From Hyperoplus lanceolatus (lineage: Eukaryota > Chordata > Actinopteri > Uranoscopiformes > Ammodytidae): 64,000 bases of DNA. Position numbers and translations under genes: made by a program. Positions 32,778 to 43,066 of the stretch are shown piece by piece. Under the pieces are notes generated by a model. The model made no database searches and was not told where the DNA came from. It worked only from the letters and a program-made list of their open reading frames with translations. Position 1 is the first letter of the stretch. Every line of letters begins with the position of its first letter. The stretch is from contig CM049397.1 of the NCBI GenBank assembly GCA_026929865.2, positions 62,001 through 126,000 on the forward strand, written 5' to 3'.

Positions 32778-34165
32778 TTAAGCTACACACTAACTTATTA
32801 AATGGACTGTACGGCCTTCTTTATCTATTTATTTATTTATTCTGACCTTGTTTTTTGTATCTGCCATGATGGCTTGTATTCAGTATTTATCTTTTGATAG
32901 TAATACCTTTTTGTATGCTTTTATTCCATGTTCCTATGTCTGGAGCACTGTTGTCACTTTTATGTCACTGTCTGTCGATGTTGTTAATGTTGTCTGTGTG
33001 TGTAAGCAGCCAATTCTTCTTTTTAACTGCAACCAAATCTACCCTCGGGTACAAATAAAGTTACCTTAACCTTTTAGCCTACTGATTAATCGATTAACAA
33101 GAACAGTTTAATCAATTTAGAAAATATGTGTTAGGTGCAGCATACAATATTTTAATTAAGCTAAATTAAAAATGGGATATTTTGGGGGAAGAATAATCCG
33201 AATGTTCTTCATATTTTAATTCCTTATTCAATAAATAACAAACTTAGTCCATTAACTTTACTTTTCAGAACTTATGGCAGAAACTATTTAAAAATTGGTT
33301 CCACAGGTCAAGGGAGGTTTTTGCAATTTCAAAATCGTATGTTGGCCAACTGTAGATTTACATCCATGCTCACGAGACCTGCGGTAATTTGCGCAAAGTA
33401 ATTTGTTCTTCATACAGTATTGTTGCAGGCGAGTTGTACCGATTGGCAAAGGAAACGTAGGCTACTATCTGCGATTGATGGGAGGATCGGCAATAGTTTT
33501 TATCTAGCTGTCAGAAAGGGAGTGCAGTGTGGAGAGAAAGAAAGTGACAGAAAGAGACCCGCGTCTCACTCCATGAGCTCACGCCAAGTCAACGCGACCT
33601 GAATGAGCTGAATGAACGTCTGATGAGCAGCTATTTATAAATATAGATACATAAACATTGTTTACTAAACACAATCAACGTGTTGTGTGATTTGCGACAG
33701 TAGCCTACCTATATCAGCGGACGGGTGGTTGCGCACTTACAAGCAGCGGCAGTGTGTGGTCGCGGGGTGAAAAAAGCCAGCCAGTCGTCCTCCCTCCACC
33801 TCTCACCGAATTTATAATAGCTGGGCATGCATTTCGCTGGGACGTTCTCTCCTTTTTTGCTCTACTGCGGCCGACTTCAAATTCGAAAGCAGGGAACACA
33901 CATTCTTCGTCTACGTTTTAAATGCGGTACTCAGCCTCACACGGCCGTACTGCCTCTAGCGTATGTGTCGGACTTGCCGGATATCTTTGAAGTATAGGCT
34001 ATAAAACACCGATAAAATAAAAACATAGAAATCTAACAATTAAACTAGAAAACTAGAATGAAACAAATAAGGCGAGCTCATTAATTCTGCCCCCGATTAA
34101 ATTTAATGCCGCCCACCCAATAATTCCAGACTTTTTAAGACATTTAAGGCCTTGAATATTGAAAC

Positions 34166-34776
34166 TTAAAGAGGACCTATTATGCTACTTTTCTGGTCTT
34201 AATGTCTTGTTTTACACTTCTATAGAGCAACCTGACACGAATCACATCACAAAAAACTATGTAGATTTTCGGGAAGCTCTTTCTCTTATTTTGGCGATCC
34301 AGCACATCCTGTCAACACTTGAGTGTGTGTGCTTCGGCTCCCTCCGCCTGTGCTTCGGCCATCTCCGCTCCCCTCCCCCCCCTCCTGCAAACCCCACTCC
34401 GTTGTGATTGGTTACCTTCCTTCCGGAACACTTTCAGTGGCGGGAAGCGCGAGCATGGACCTATAAGGGCGCGAGGCAGACGCGAACAGGGAAGTGACAG
34501 CATTACCATACATGGAAACATCCGCGTGGAGACGTCACAAAGTTTTATGCGACGTCACAAATTATGAAAGGGTAGACCGCTTTGAAGACGTGACTTCTCG
34601 ACTGGCTAGAATAGTGTTTAGTGCTCTGCACAGACACCCCAGACGGTCAGCAGGGAATATGTCGAAATGCATGTAAGTCATTATTTGATAATTTAGTATG
34701 GTTAAGCATGACTATGAATCATCATAACAACGTTTATAGGTCATAAAAGTCAAAAAGCATCATAGGTCCTCTTTAA
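34166..34776. mobile_element. piggyBac-type MITE (copy 1) flanked by TTAA
   Basis: TTAAAGAGGACCTATTATGC at the left is mirrored by AGCATCATAGGTCCTCTTTAA at the right, both with TTAA. Removing it and one TTAA restores CTTAAATTTAGTGAC, matching CTTACATTTAATGAC in copy A. The interior (CACTCCGTTGTGATTGGTTA, then GAACACTTTCAGTGGCGGGA) recurs in the copies at 45506 and 47273. No transposase frame was found. Confidence 0.85.
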
Positions 34777-34820
34777 ATTTAGTGACTTGTAATGCTTTTC
34801 AAGATCCGCGGCAACCCTGC

Positions 34821-34850
34821 TACCAACTGAGCTAAGGGCGCCCCCTTTCA
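34821..34850 (-). repeat. tRNA-like 5' fragment cut by composite copy B
   Basis: The minus strand reads GGGGGCGCCCTTAGCTCAG then TTGGTAGC, a tRNA 5' end with D-arm and A-box (TAGCTCAGTTGG). It stops exactly where the composite's terminal GCAGGGTTGCC begins. It may be a SINE head or tRNA pseudogene into which the composite inserted. Confidence 0.5.
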
Positions 34851-35683
34851 TTTGAATCGTATTAAAACCTTTTGAATTATAATATGTTGTATTTGATTTT
34901 GTTCAGAGTTACTTTCAAGTGTTTAGAAAATTTGCTTTGCTTAATTGACTAAACCCCATCATTCTTTTACTAGTCCGACATTAGTTCTGGAATGTGTGGC
35001 TAGCTTTCAGGATTCTAACTGTTACAATATGTGTTGTTATGGTAGTTTCAGAGTGGAAAAAGTATGTGGATCAGTTTACCCCCAGCTGGTTCACTGTACC
35101 CCCTTGATTTTTCTGGTCTGTCTCAGTTTACCCCACAGCTGGGGTAAAGTGAGCCACATGACAACTTTTTTTAAAACAATCATATTTTCACTGCCCTTTG
35201 TCTTGAAAAAATTCTGCTAATGCCCATTTCTAGGAAACATCCTGAATTAATGGGAAATGTGTAAATTTGAGTGATAAATCATTTTAGCTCGCTTAGATGG
35301 GAGCAAATGTAAAACGTGGCCCTGTTCTCCCCTATTTAAAATACAAAACTCAACTGAAATTGGAAAAGCACACAGATTCACACACATGAAAAATAAAGCT
35401 AATATAATACCAATCAGTGTGAGCTTAGCATTACAAATATACTTCAGGTGAGCTCAGCTGCTTTGTGAGACAGTAAGAGTCAGGGGAAGAGGACAAGTAA
35501 GAGAGAGGCAGGAGGACAATGACAAAGGAGACAACAGACGGAGACGGGGTCACTATAGTGGACCATGTTATAGATCATGGCCTAACAATATAGGAGGCTG
35601 GTCTGAGATTCCAGCTTAACAACACAATAGCTCCATAATTAGGACATTTAGACTGGATATCAGGAATATTTTCGCTGTTGCTT
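34851..35683. other. Gene-free stretch
   Basis: It contains a short perfect palindrome TTTACCCCA-CAGC-TGGGGTAAA near 35130-35150. No open frame or transposon terminus was found. Confidence 0.4.
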
Positions 35684-36345
35684 CTCAAAGGATGACATTG
35701 CATGTGATGTCGATGAGGCGATGTGGCCAGATGCAAACGGGAGGCGCTATCCAAAGGATTCATAGTCCACTCGCCCCATTCCTTACAATTTTTTTTTTTT
35801 TTTTTTTTTTACATTTTACTGTAATTGTTTCAGAGTTAATAGTGACAAACTGAATTGCTTGTTGAACTGCGATCCTACCTATTTGTTGTGTTTTTTTCTT
35901 TTGTTGGCCAAAACCATGAAATTGCAATATGAACTTTTTTCAGAAGCTTTTCTATATTTTGTTCATGTGTCTAATTGAAAATATAGTCGATCAATCTTTC
36001 CCAAAAATTCTGCAAGAGGTTGGATACGGCATGCAAGGCGATATCTCCCCCGTTGCTGGACAAGAGAGGACATTGTCTGTGACGTGGATGAGGTGATGTG
36101 GCCAGATGCCAACAGGAGACAGGATCCATAGCCTAAATGTCTTCCAATCATTCCCCTACAACACTATGTTTTGTAGAACATTCTAGTGGTACCAATTATT
36201 GTGTGTCTTTGTCTTTGTGTTTTTTTTCTTTTTTTCTTTTGCAAAAACCTGAAATGGCAAAATAAAATAAAAGATCTGAAGCTTTTACATTTTGTTTACA
36301 TGTGTCTAGATGAAATGTAGTGGATCAATCTTTCACAAAAAAAAT
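35660..36345 (+). pseudogene. Tandemly duplicated C-terminal end of a DDE-type transposase
   Basis: Two units with a period near 370-380 bp each carry the end of a coding frame. The first reads YFRCCFSKDDIACDVDEAMW, PDANGRRYPKDS, stop. The second (from about 36000) reads GWIRHARRYLPRCWTRED, IVCDVDEVMWPDANRRQDP, stop. Shared downstream text includes TTGTGTTTTTTTCTTTT and GAAGCTTTT. The CDVDEVLWPD ending recalls transposase C-termini I have seen in vertebrate genomes, but I cannot name the superfamily. Confidence 0.5.
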
Positions 36346-37659
36346 CTGTATTAGACTTTTAAAGTCAAAAACCATCGAAAGTACTGAATACAGCTGTGCA
36401 TAAAGTACATCTGTGTGTTGTTGCTGCCAGGAAAGAGTAATTCAAAAGTGCATGTGTGTATTGTTTTGATGCTAAAAACAGTTTTGAAATGGGATTGTTA
36501 GGTTTTGTTTCAAGAGTTTCATTTTCACGTATAAGTTAGAAGTTTATCTCCATGTGCTTTGTCCTATTCGGCCTGTGTTTTAAGTTTTGACACAGTTGGC
36601 CAAAGTCTGAAACATGTGTGTAACGGCCTCCACACACATCCTACCTCTACTGCGCGTCTGCATCTGACTTTTTGTCACTGACCGTGTAATCAACCTAGAG
36701 CGGGCACACATCCAACCTCAGACGCACTGCTGATGCGCGTCGGAGGCACGTCTGCAGCGACGCTCCCCTTTACCTCAGGAGGCTCGCCTATTTTTTTCTG
36801 AGAGCCGCGCGTCTCTCTCGGGTCTCTCTGCTTTAACTGATAGAGAAATACTCTGCTGAGAGTCATATTGACTTCACACCGGCAGCTTTCGCTGTAGTTT
36901 CACCATTTCCTGGTGTGTCCCTTTCAAAATAAGACTTCCAACAACCGAAAAAAAAAAAGAAAAAGAAAAAGGCAATGGGGCGCACGGATTACTGTCCAGA
37001 CTCAATATTAGCCTCAATATAAATCATATGCATCATAAATGACAGGAAATAACTTCATTTTTAATGTGAATTATCTATGAAAACTCTATGTAGAAAGATA
37101 GGGCTTTTAGAAGTAGCGCTGCAGCAGCAGCTGCTGCTGAGACGTTCCATGTGTGTCCGAGAAAAGTCCGAGAGACGCAGCAGTAAGGTAAGGCGACACG
37201 CTCCAGAGGTAGACACAGGATGTGTGCAGAGGCCGTAAGCATTCGGCAAAAACTGTAAGTTAAAACAGTCCTCCAAGACTGATGTTAAATTTCAACACAA
37301 AAGCCTTGTGCGAGCGAAGCAGCGATTCACCTGGTGAAACTCTGTGATGGTGGTTAACGGTGTCATTAACAGTGAGACCTCGCCGGTGTGAGCTGCTGCG
37401 CCGAAAAGCTCTGTGGCTTTACGGCTCATGATAATCGGGTATATCCTGTCAGTTAGTGCTGTTGAGGGGAAAGGCTTCCGCTATCTGATGGCATTTCTCG
37501 AGCCTGAATAGACAGAGCCATGTCGGCAAACTGACTGCGCGATTAAAGGAAAAGTACAGTGAGCTGCTCCCCTCCAATAGTTTCAGTTTACAGCCGAAAA
37601 AGTTAGTCACCACCTAAGCAAGGACATCGTTTAAATAAGCTTCTAATTTTTATGATCAA
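36346..37659. other. Gene-free stretch
   Basis: Relatively GC-rich sequence at 36620-36850 and 37100-37400 with no open frame that can be supported. An A/AG-rich tract lies at 36948-36970. Confidence 0.4.
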
Positions 37660-37926
37660 AATATCACAATGGAGACCCCGGAATGTTGACCATCTGAAGT
37701 TGTATTTCAAGCAATAATGGGAAAGTATTTTGCTTTCAAAATGTCAACAATTAATGTCACCAGTTCCCAAACGCTTACTCAGTGTTGTTAAAAGAAAGGG
37801 TGATGTAAAACAGTGGTTAATATGCCCCTGTCCCAACTTTTTTGGAACCTGTTGTAGGCACCAAATTAAAAATGTGTGTATATTTACAAAAAATTATAAA
37901 GTTTATCAGTTTAAACAAACACATAT

Positions 37927-39350
37927 CAGTGATTCTTGAGAACCGGGACAAAAGGCTGGGACAAAATGTAACTGCTGTTATCTTTAAAAATAAAAATATT
38001 TAAAATTGTAGATGTTATTAGGGATTAAGAATAGAATGTCTGGAGCACAATTATCCGCTTAAATTTAATTTTATTATTATGTCAAATTTATGACACTTGC
38101 TATCTTCTCATGACGTCAAAAACAGTGTGTCCACAGAGAAGATTTCAATCTTTCATATGCAATAAAACCTATTTAAAATGTACTTTAATGATTAAAACGA
38201 TCTTTTTTCATCAAAGGCAACACTAAATAATCTCCCATATCAATATATTTTTTTTCCACAACACATTCATGTTTTATAAGGTTTCTAAGTGGGGGGACAC
38301 GTTTTGTCACCACCGTCAGACATTTCATTAAAATGTAATAAAATCAGGCAATATGAGGGGCAGCTGTCTCCGTGAAGGACCCACAAGCTATCTGTGCAGA
38401 GTACATTAGAGTCAGAAAGGCTCTGATTAGTGTTGTAGTTTTAGAATATTTTACATTACAAATCTTGAAAGTCACAAATGATACGTCAACACCAAATTAC
38501 AATTTCTGAAAAAGTTATATGAAATGTTTCAATAATTTTATTTTCCTGAAGTAGTTCATACTAGCACCTATCATCAACAGAAAAAACAAACTGCTACTAG
38601 AAAAACTCTATTTGTTCTGTTTAAGAAACGTTAAATATGTCAACACTGTCAGATATCAAAAACATGTATATTCATATGGTAATGGTAAATGGACTTGTAT
38701 AGCACTATATCTCCGTTTATCACAGACCCAAAGCGCTTTACATTGTTTTTGTACACATTCACCCAGTCACACACACATTCATACACCGATAGCAGCAGCT
38801 ACCATGCAGGGTAGGCTTAGCACTAGGGTGCTAGGCTAACTAAGCTAACTATCGGGAGCAATTCGGGGTTCAGTGTCTTACCCAGGGACACTTCGACATG
38901 TGGCGGGGAGACGGGGGATCGAACCTCCGACCCTGCACACCAGAGGCGAACTCCCTCCCCACTTCGCCACTGCCGCCCCTAAAAATAATAATATAATTTA
39001 AATTTTGAAAATATTTTTTTGTGGCTCTATCAGTTTTGGTGAATTTTTGTTATCACTATACATCTCATGGGTCTAGCATAAAATGAGAGAAGATTTATTT
39101 GTGTCTTTTGGTGTCTGACGGAGTTCACACAAAATAAGGAATGGCAAGCTAAAAAGCCCATGTTAAAAAGGAGAAGCAAGATAAAAAGTCAATTTTGATA
39201 AAAAGGACAAAAGCTGGGAGGTTGTGTCAAACCTTAGCTCAGTAGCTTAGTATATGTTGGATACATACATGTCATTTAATTTGACTAAACATAGGGTTTG
39301 TATTTTTTCAACATTGCACCCTGTTTTGTCCCACTTCTCAAGAATCACTG
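37927..39350. mobile_element. DNA transposon with CAGTGATTCTTGAGAA termini and ATAT duplication
   Basis: It starts CAGTGATTCTTGAGAACCGG and ends CTTCTCAAGAATCACTG, perfect inverted ends of at least 16 bp, flanked by ATAT (37923-37926 and 39351-39354). Subterminal GGGACAAAA / TTTTGTCCC also match. No transposase frame was found. It carries a complete-looking SINE at 38684-38982, so three layers are nested here. Confidence 0.8.
38684..38982 (-). repeat. tRNA-derived SINE with L2-like tail
   Basis: Read on the minus strand it opens TAGGGGCGGCAGTGGCGAAG, with A-box TGGCGAAGTGG followed by B-box GGTTCGATCCCC about 45 bases later. A body follows with CACATGTCGAAGTGTCCC, then the tail AAAGCGCTTTGGGTC and AAGTCCATTTACCATTACC. 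RNA polymerase III boxes plus a LINE-like 3' tail are the standard SINE layout. Both boxes match consensus well. I do not assign a family name. Confidence 0.75.
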
Positions 39351-39490
39351 ATATAATGTGTTTGTACTGTTTTATATTGAATACATGTCGAAAAGGATTA
39401 GGAAATGATCACATTCTGTCTTATTCACATTTGACATGACGTCCCAACTTTTCGTAATTGGGGTAGTTATTATTTATTTATTATCGGAAA

Positions 39491-39518
39491 CTACACACAC
39501 ACACACACACACACACAG
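39491..39518. repeat. (AC)n microsatellite
   Basis: About 13 AC units. Flanking sequence to 40226 has no supported gene. Confidence 0.9.
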
Positions 39519-40226
39519 GGCGGTGGGGATCCTCCTCTTTCACCCACTCCTTCCTGAGCTCCCTACGCTTTTGATTGTGTATATACAGTATGAAGCTATA
39601 AATTAAAATTATACAAGTTAAAATTAGAATTAATAATCCAGTAATAATTGGTTAAAAGGTAACACTCGGTTTCATTGAAACGTTTGCTAGTATATATAAA
39701 TTGTACTTTTAGTACTTGGACTTTAAACAGCATTTTTACAGAAGTAAAGTCTCTGAATATTTCCCTTTCATTAATTTAGGAAGGCATGGTTGTGTACTGC
39801 ATGGTTTATAAAGGGTTTATAAAGTTGTTTTTCTCATGAGAAAAAGCATAATCTCATAAGAGAAGAAAACTGAAAATAAATTGAAAGTACAGTAAGCCGA
39901 CCATATTGTTATGGTCCTGACCATCATTTATGCATCCACAAGATATTGAAATAGCTTAATTATCACACATTATCTGTAAAAGTCTTGATTTCCAAAATAT
40001 GTGGATATAACAGTACTATCTAACAGCAGCACCACTAAGTTTCTGTATGACTCCACATAAGGGTTATGAAATGAGAAATGTGGTCTTTTAACACCTAATT
40101 TTGTATTATTCAGAACTCTTCACACATTATAACACTCATTGAACAATGTATTCTAAATAAAAAGATAAAATAAAAACCATTTCCTACATGGAAAAAATCA
40201 TTACAAACTCTTCAAACTGTCCATAC

Positions 40227-40342
40227 CTCATGTCCATCATTTTGGTCATTCTGCTGCTTCTGCTTAGCTTGTTCCTCCTCAATCTTTTCTACTTGGTACA
40301 TCCAAAAGTTTTCCATGGCTTCAATTAAATTCACAAACCAAG
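40227..40342 (-). CDS. Candidate further-upstream exon of the apba1-like gene
   Basis: The minus strand has a T-rich acceptor region (TTTTTTTTTTTAGGTTGAG) and an open frame WFVNLIEAMENFWMYQVEK, IEEEQAKQKQQNDQNDGHE, ending GAG|gtatgg. With the acceptor after GTTGAG the exon is 116 bp, begins in phase 1 and ends in phase 0. It could be read directly into SPDSGSPSPPG of the 21714-21812 exon. With the earlier acceptor (TTTTAG|GTTGAG) a TGA precedes, and translation could start at MENFWMYQ. I do not recognise the peptide. Open frame, both splice sites and matching phase support an exon; membership of apba1 is inference. Confidence 0.45.
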
Positions 40343-41138
40343 CTCAACCTAAAAAAAAAAAGCACCAAATGAACTAGCATGGAGAGTGCCAGTGTGTGGT
40401 TAAATGCAACACGAGTGTAAAAAGACTGGGAGTCAGCTTCTCAGGTGACGACCGGGTATCGGGATTCATCATGGAATCAACAGGCTGGGTCTGTCTGGCT
40501 GTCAGTTGGCCTGGATTTGCTCTGTTTATATTGTGATGTCATCTTCATTTATCAAATGAATGTACACAGTCTGCTGTGACCACAATCTAAAAATTAAATT
40601 TGAAGCATAATTGTTGAAGGTATGTTCAGATCGCTTTAAACAGGAGAACAGCTCCCGCCCTTCTGTCATTGGATCCTCATTTAATTATTTAACCTTACCT
40701 CTTTCTCTCTCACCCTTCCTCAATAAATCATTGGGAGAGGGGGGATACCATATGACTGGGATATCTATTCAGAACAATGTTTGGCTTAACCAACAAGAAC
40801 AATACAGCTGCATTACAAAGCCAAAATAAAGATAGGGTCAGCATGCTATCCAAAGACCGGACTGCAATGGCTATGGTAGCGCTGCATAGCAAACGTACAC
40901 AAACAGCTAAGCTAAGCTAATGTTAGCATTTCGCCAGGAATAACCCAGTTGAAATAAGGATTCTGATTATTAATAAGAATACATAACAACTTTCTTGGTT
41001 ACATAAGAGTTTATTGTTTTCCATAATATTTTGTTGCAGTTGGGTAATGTTGCATACTGTGGAAATGCTATTTGAAATATTGTATAAGTGACACAAATAA
41101 TCATACATGTTGTATAATACATCCTTGGTTCAACTTAC

Positions 41139-41220
41139 CTGTAAAATAGCCATCCAGCCACCAGGGGGCGCGAAGAGATGTTTGTGGGTTGATGTGGGGA
41201 GAAGAAACAAAGAGAGAGAA
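41139..41220 (-). other. Possible 5' exon end (consensus splice donor)
   Basis: The minus strand reads GGATGGCTATTTTACAG|gtaagttg, a perfect donor. Its phase would fit the candidate exon at 40227-40342 (ACA G + CT TGG). No acceptor or start codon is convincing upstream, so it may be a non-coding first exon or chance. Confidence 0.25.
41155..41173 (+). promoter_or_regulatory. Strong CTCF-type motif
   Basis: CAGCCACCAGGGGGCGCGA matches the vertebrate CTCF core CCACCAGGGGGCGC exactly, as I know it. Position next to a consensus splice donor suggests a regulatory boundary or promoter-proximal site. Occupancy cannot be judged from sequence. Confidence 0.55.
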
Positions 41221-41868
41221 AAGAAGAGGGCATTAGCTCGGAGATTATGAAAAGAAAAAGACGTTAGATAAACGAAGCACACGTTTTGTATTAAGTTATG
41301 TAGTTAAAGTTGATGACATATTAGCTGTTAAGCTTCAAGTGTGACTGGTGCATGTGGATGTAAACTTCAGCACGGACTTTACAAAAGGCCTTACCAGCCC
41401 ACGGTAACGACGAGCGAGTGAGCAGTTAGTTTGCCCAGCTAGCTGAGCAGCAGTAGCATGTTGGCTAACACAACCAACAAGCCAGCGAAGAGGATTATTT
41501 TCTTCACAACAGAACTGCAATGAGGGGGTGTGTGGGGGTTCTTTTGGTTTCATCATATTATGCCGGCTTAGTTATAACTGTGACAAGGTAATGCACATGT
41601 GTATTTGTTTATAGCCTACTGGTTTAAGCTATATGGGTTATTGAAAGAGGTTTCATTGTGTTCCCATTTATATTGTATTGAAGAATGCAAATTGAGTTTA
41701 TTTTTGACAAACCTGGTATCTAGGTTACGCAGTATTTAATATCTTATTTTAAAAATAAGTAAACATTTGATTACTTACCTTTTTGTTTGTCTGCTTACTC
41801 ATACAGCGAAGTGGTGTTATTGGGCATGTTTAAGAGTAATTAAGGGTACTGTTTGCATATGTGTAAAT
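41174..41868. other. Gene-free stretch
   Basis: The minus-strand frame 41335-41556 shows no motif. It could be promoter or 5' untranslated sequence if the donor at 41139 is real. Confidence 0.35.
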
Positions 41869-41870
41869 TA

Positions 41871-42676
41871 CAGTTTTTTACGATTGCTAAACCACAGTGG
41901 GTACAACTGGAACGACAAGTGCAAAACTCTAACAACAGTATGCAGAGCAGCGGTTCATTCGGACCAAACTGTAGCTCGTTTTTCATTGCTTATACACAAC
42001 GTTAAAAACTCTACACACCTATCTCATGGCTTAACCACAGCCTGCACAACACTGTGAATCATGGTCTCTCATTGAGAGAGGCAGGGTTGAGAGTGCAACC
42101 CAATCTGCAAAAATCTAAAGTTGCATCTGTAATACGATTTTTCCAGCAAACAAACAGCTTAGAATTGCATCCTTACAGTAAATGACAACATTACAGGAAT
42201 TGATTTCTGTATTACAATTTTAGAATATTTACACAGATAAATACTATATTTGGAAATGTTTTCAATAAAGTATACAAAATGCAAGCAAACTTCTGATTTT
42301 CATTTCTTTTTGTTATCCTAAAAAAATGGTATGTTATAAAATAAACAATTTCATGTGAAAGAATTTCACCCTTTCATCAAAGAAAATATTATGTAATTTG
42401 TGTGAAATAACTCAAATTATTCAAACTGTAAAGATTAAAAGTTTGTAATTTGTGTATTGGGGTTTGATGCTAGTGTTTGTACTCCGAGCATATTCTGAGT
42501 GACATTGTGTGTTATCTCAGTGAGGACAATTCATAGTGTTTGCTGCAATGAGTCTATTTTGCAGGTGAAGTAAACTGTTCAGCTCCAGTGACTATTGGTA
42601 GTGCAGACTGTAGTTAGAGTTTTGGACATTGAGCTACAGTTGTGCCCACTGTGGTTTAGCGATCGAAAAAAAACTG
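41871..42676. mobile_element. Tc1/mariner-type MITE with TA duplication
   Basis: The left end CAGTTTTTTACGATTGCTAA continuing ACCACAGTGGG(T)ACAACTG matches the right end (GTTGTGCCCACTGTGGTTTA, then GCGATCG, A-run, CTG) over about 39 bp with a few mismatches. TA flanks both sides (41869-41870, 42677-42678). TA duplication and CAGT ends fit the Tc1/mariner superfamily. The 0.8-kb interior is AT-rich and non-coding. Confidence 0.8.
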
Positions 42677-42825
42677 TAATATAGGGAATCCAAAGTAAAA
42701 TTAAAGTAAACAAGTTGGGTTACAGAACCTAGGGCCCTACCCTCTATATTATTGGGGTAAAAGGGGCTACACAAGCATTGCTTTTCCTTCCAAGATCGCG
42801 CTAATGTTGTGTTATAGATATCACC

Positions 42826-42960
42826 AGTGGCGTTTTTAGATGTAAAAAACAGGTGAGGCTCAGACAACAAAGAGGGGGGTCTGGGGTCGCCCCCGCCCCA
42901 GGAACATTTTGAGCTAAAAAGACACTGTTTCTCGCATTCTGGAGACTTTATAAACACCAG
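42826..42960. mobile_element. hAT-like fragment starting CAGTGGCGTTTTTAG
   Basis: CAGTGGCGTTTTTAG followed by a GGGGGGTCTGGGGTCGCCCC segment parallels the fragment at 26475. Only one terminus is visible and there is no TSD, so the extent is approximate. Confidence 0.4.
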
Positions 42961-43066
42961 AATGAGATGTTCACATCATCGTGCACTTTCACATTTTAGC
43001 CAAAGAAGGAAAGGATGCCTTGCTGCCTTTATCTTGACTAACATCCGACAGTCAAAAACTTTAGAC

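Larger units (their letters stand above)
29795..33072 (+). mobile_element. Rex1/L2-group LINE inserted in composite copy B
   Basis: A 3.3-kb insertion relative to copy A. It begins CACACACACACATCAAGGGC and ends GGTACAAATAAAGTTACC then TTAACC. Copy A reads ACATTTAGCCTAC across the empty site. Copy B has TTTA on both sides, at most a 4-base duplication. It encodes an endonuclease/RT protein in two overlapping frames. The short AAATAAAGTTACC tail and RT motifs suggest the Rex1/Babar-like branch, but this was not tested. Confidence 0.8.
28848..34820. mobile_element. Composite element copy B, invaded by a LINE and a piggyBac MITE
   Basis: Without its later insertions it matches copy A (12645-14902) throughout. 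The first 399 bases after the shared start align without a gap. B lacks 175 bases of the Tc1 transposase present in A (13050-13224). A LINE (about 29795-33072) is inserted at the A position near 13767, and a TTAA-flanked MITE (34166-34776) at the A position near 14856. The right end AAGATCCGCGGCAACCCTGC is the same. The left end abuts L1-A RT. Confidence 0.85.
37660..39470 (+). mobile_element. Tc1/mariner-like element split by a later insertion
   Basis: The left half (37660-37926) includes a transposase C-terminus (KRLLSVVKRKGDVKQW at about 37770-37823) and the 3' sequence CCCCTGTCCCAACTTTTTTG. The right half (39351-39470) continues with ATTGAATACATGTCGAAAAG and ends GACGTCCCAACTTTTCGTAA. I recall this family as abundant in fishes. 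The halves are separated by the element at 37927-39350. A TAA stop precedes the transposase scrap. Confidence 0.65.

Noticed and set aside
34821..36000. Continuation of L1-A ORF2 after composite copy B
   Set aside because: The frame after 34820 contains a tRNA-like fragment and no reverse-transcriptase motif, so L1-A does not resume.
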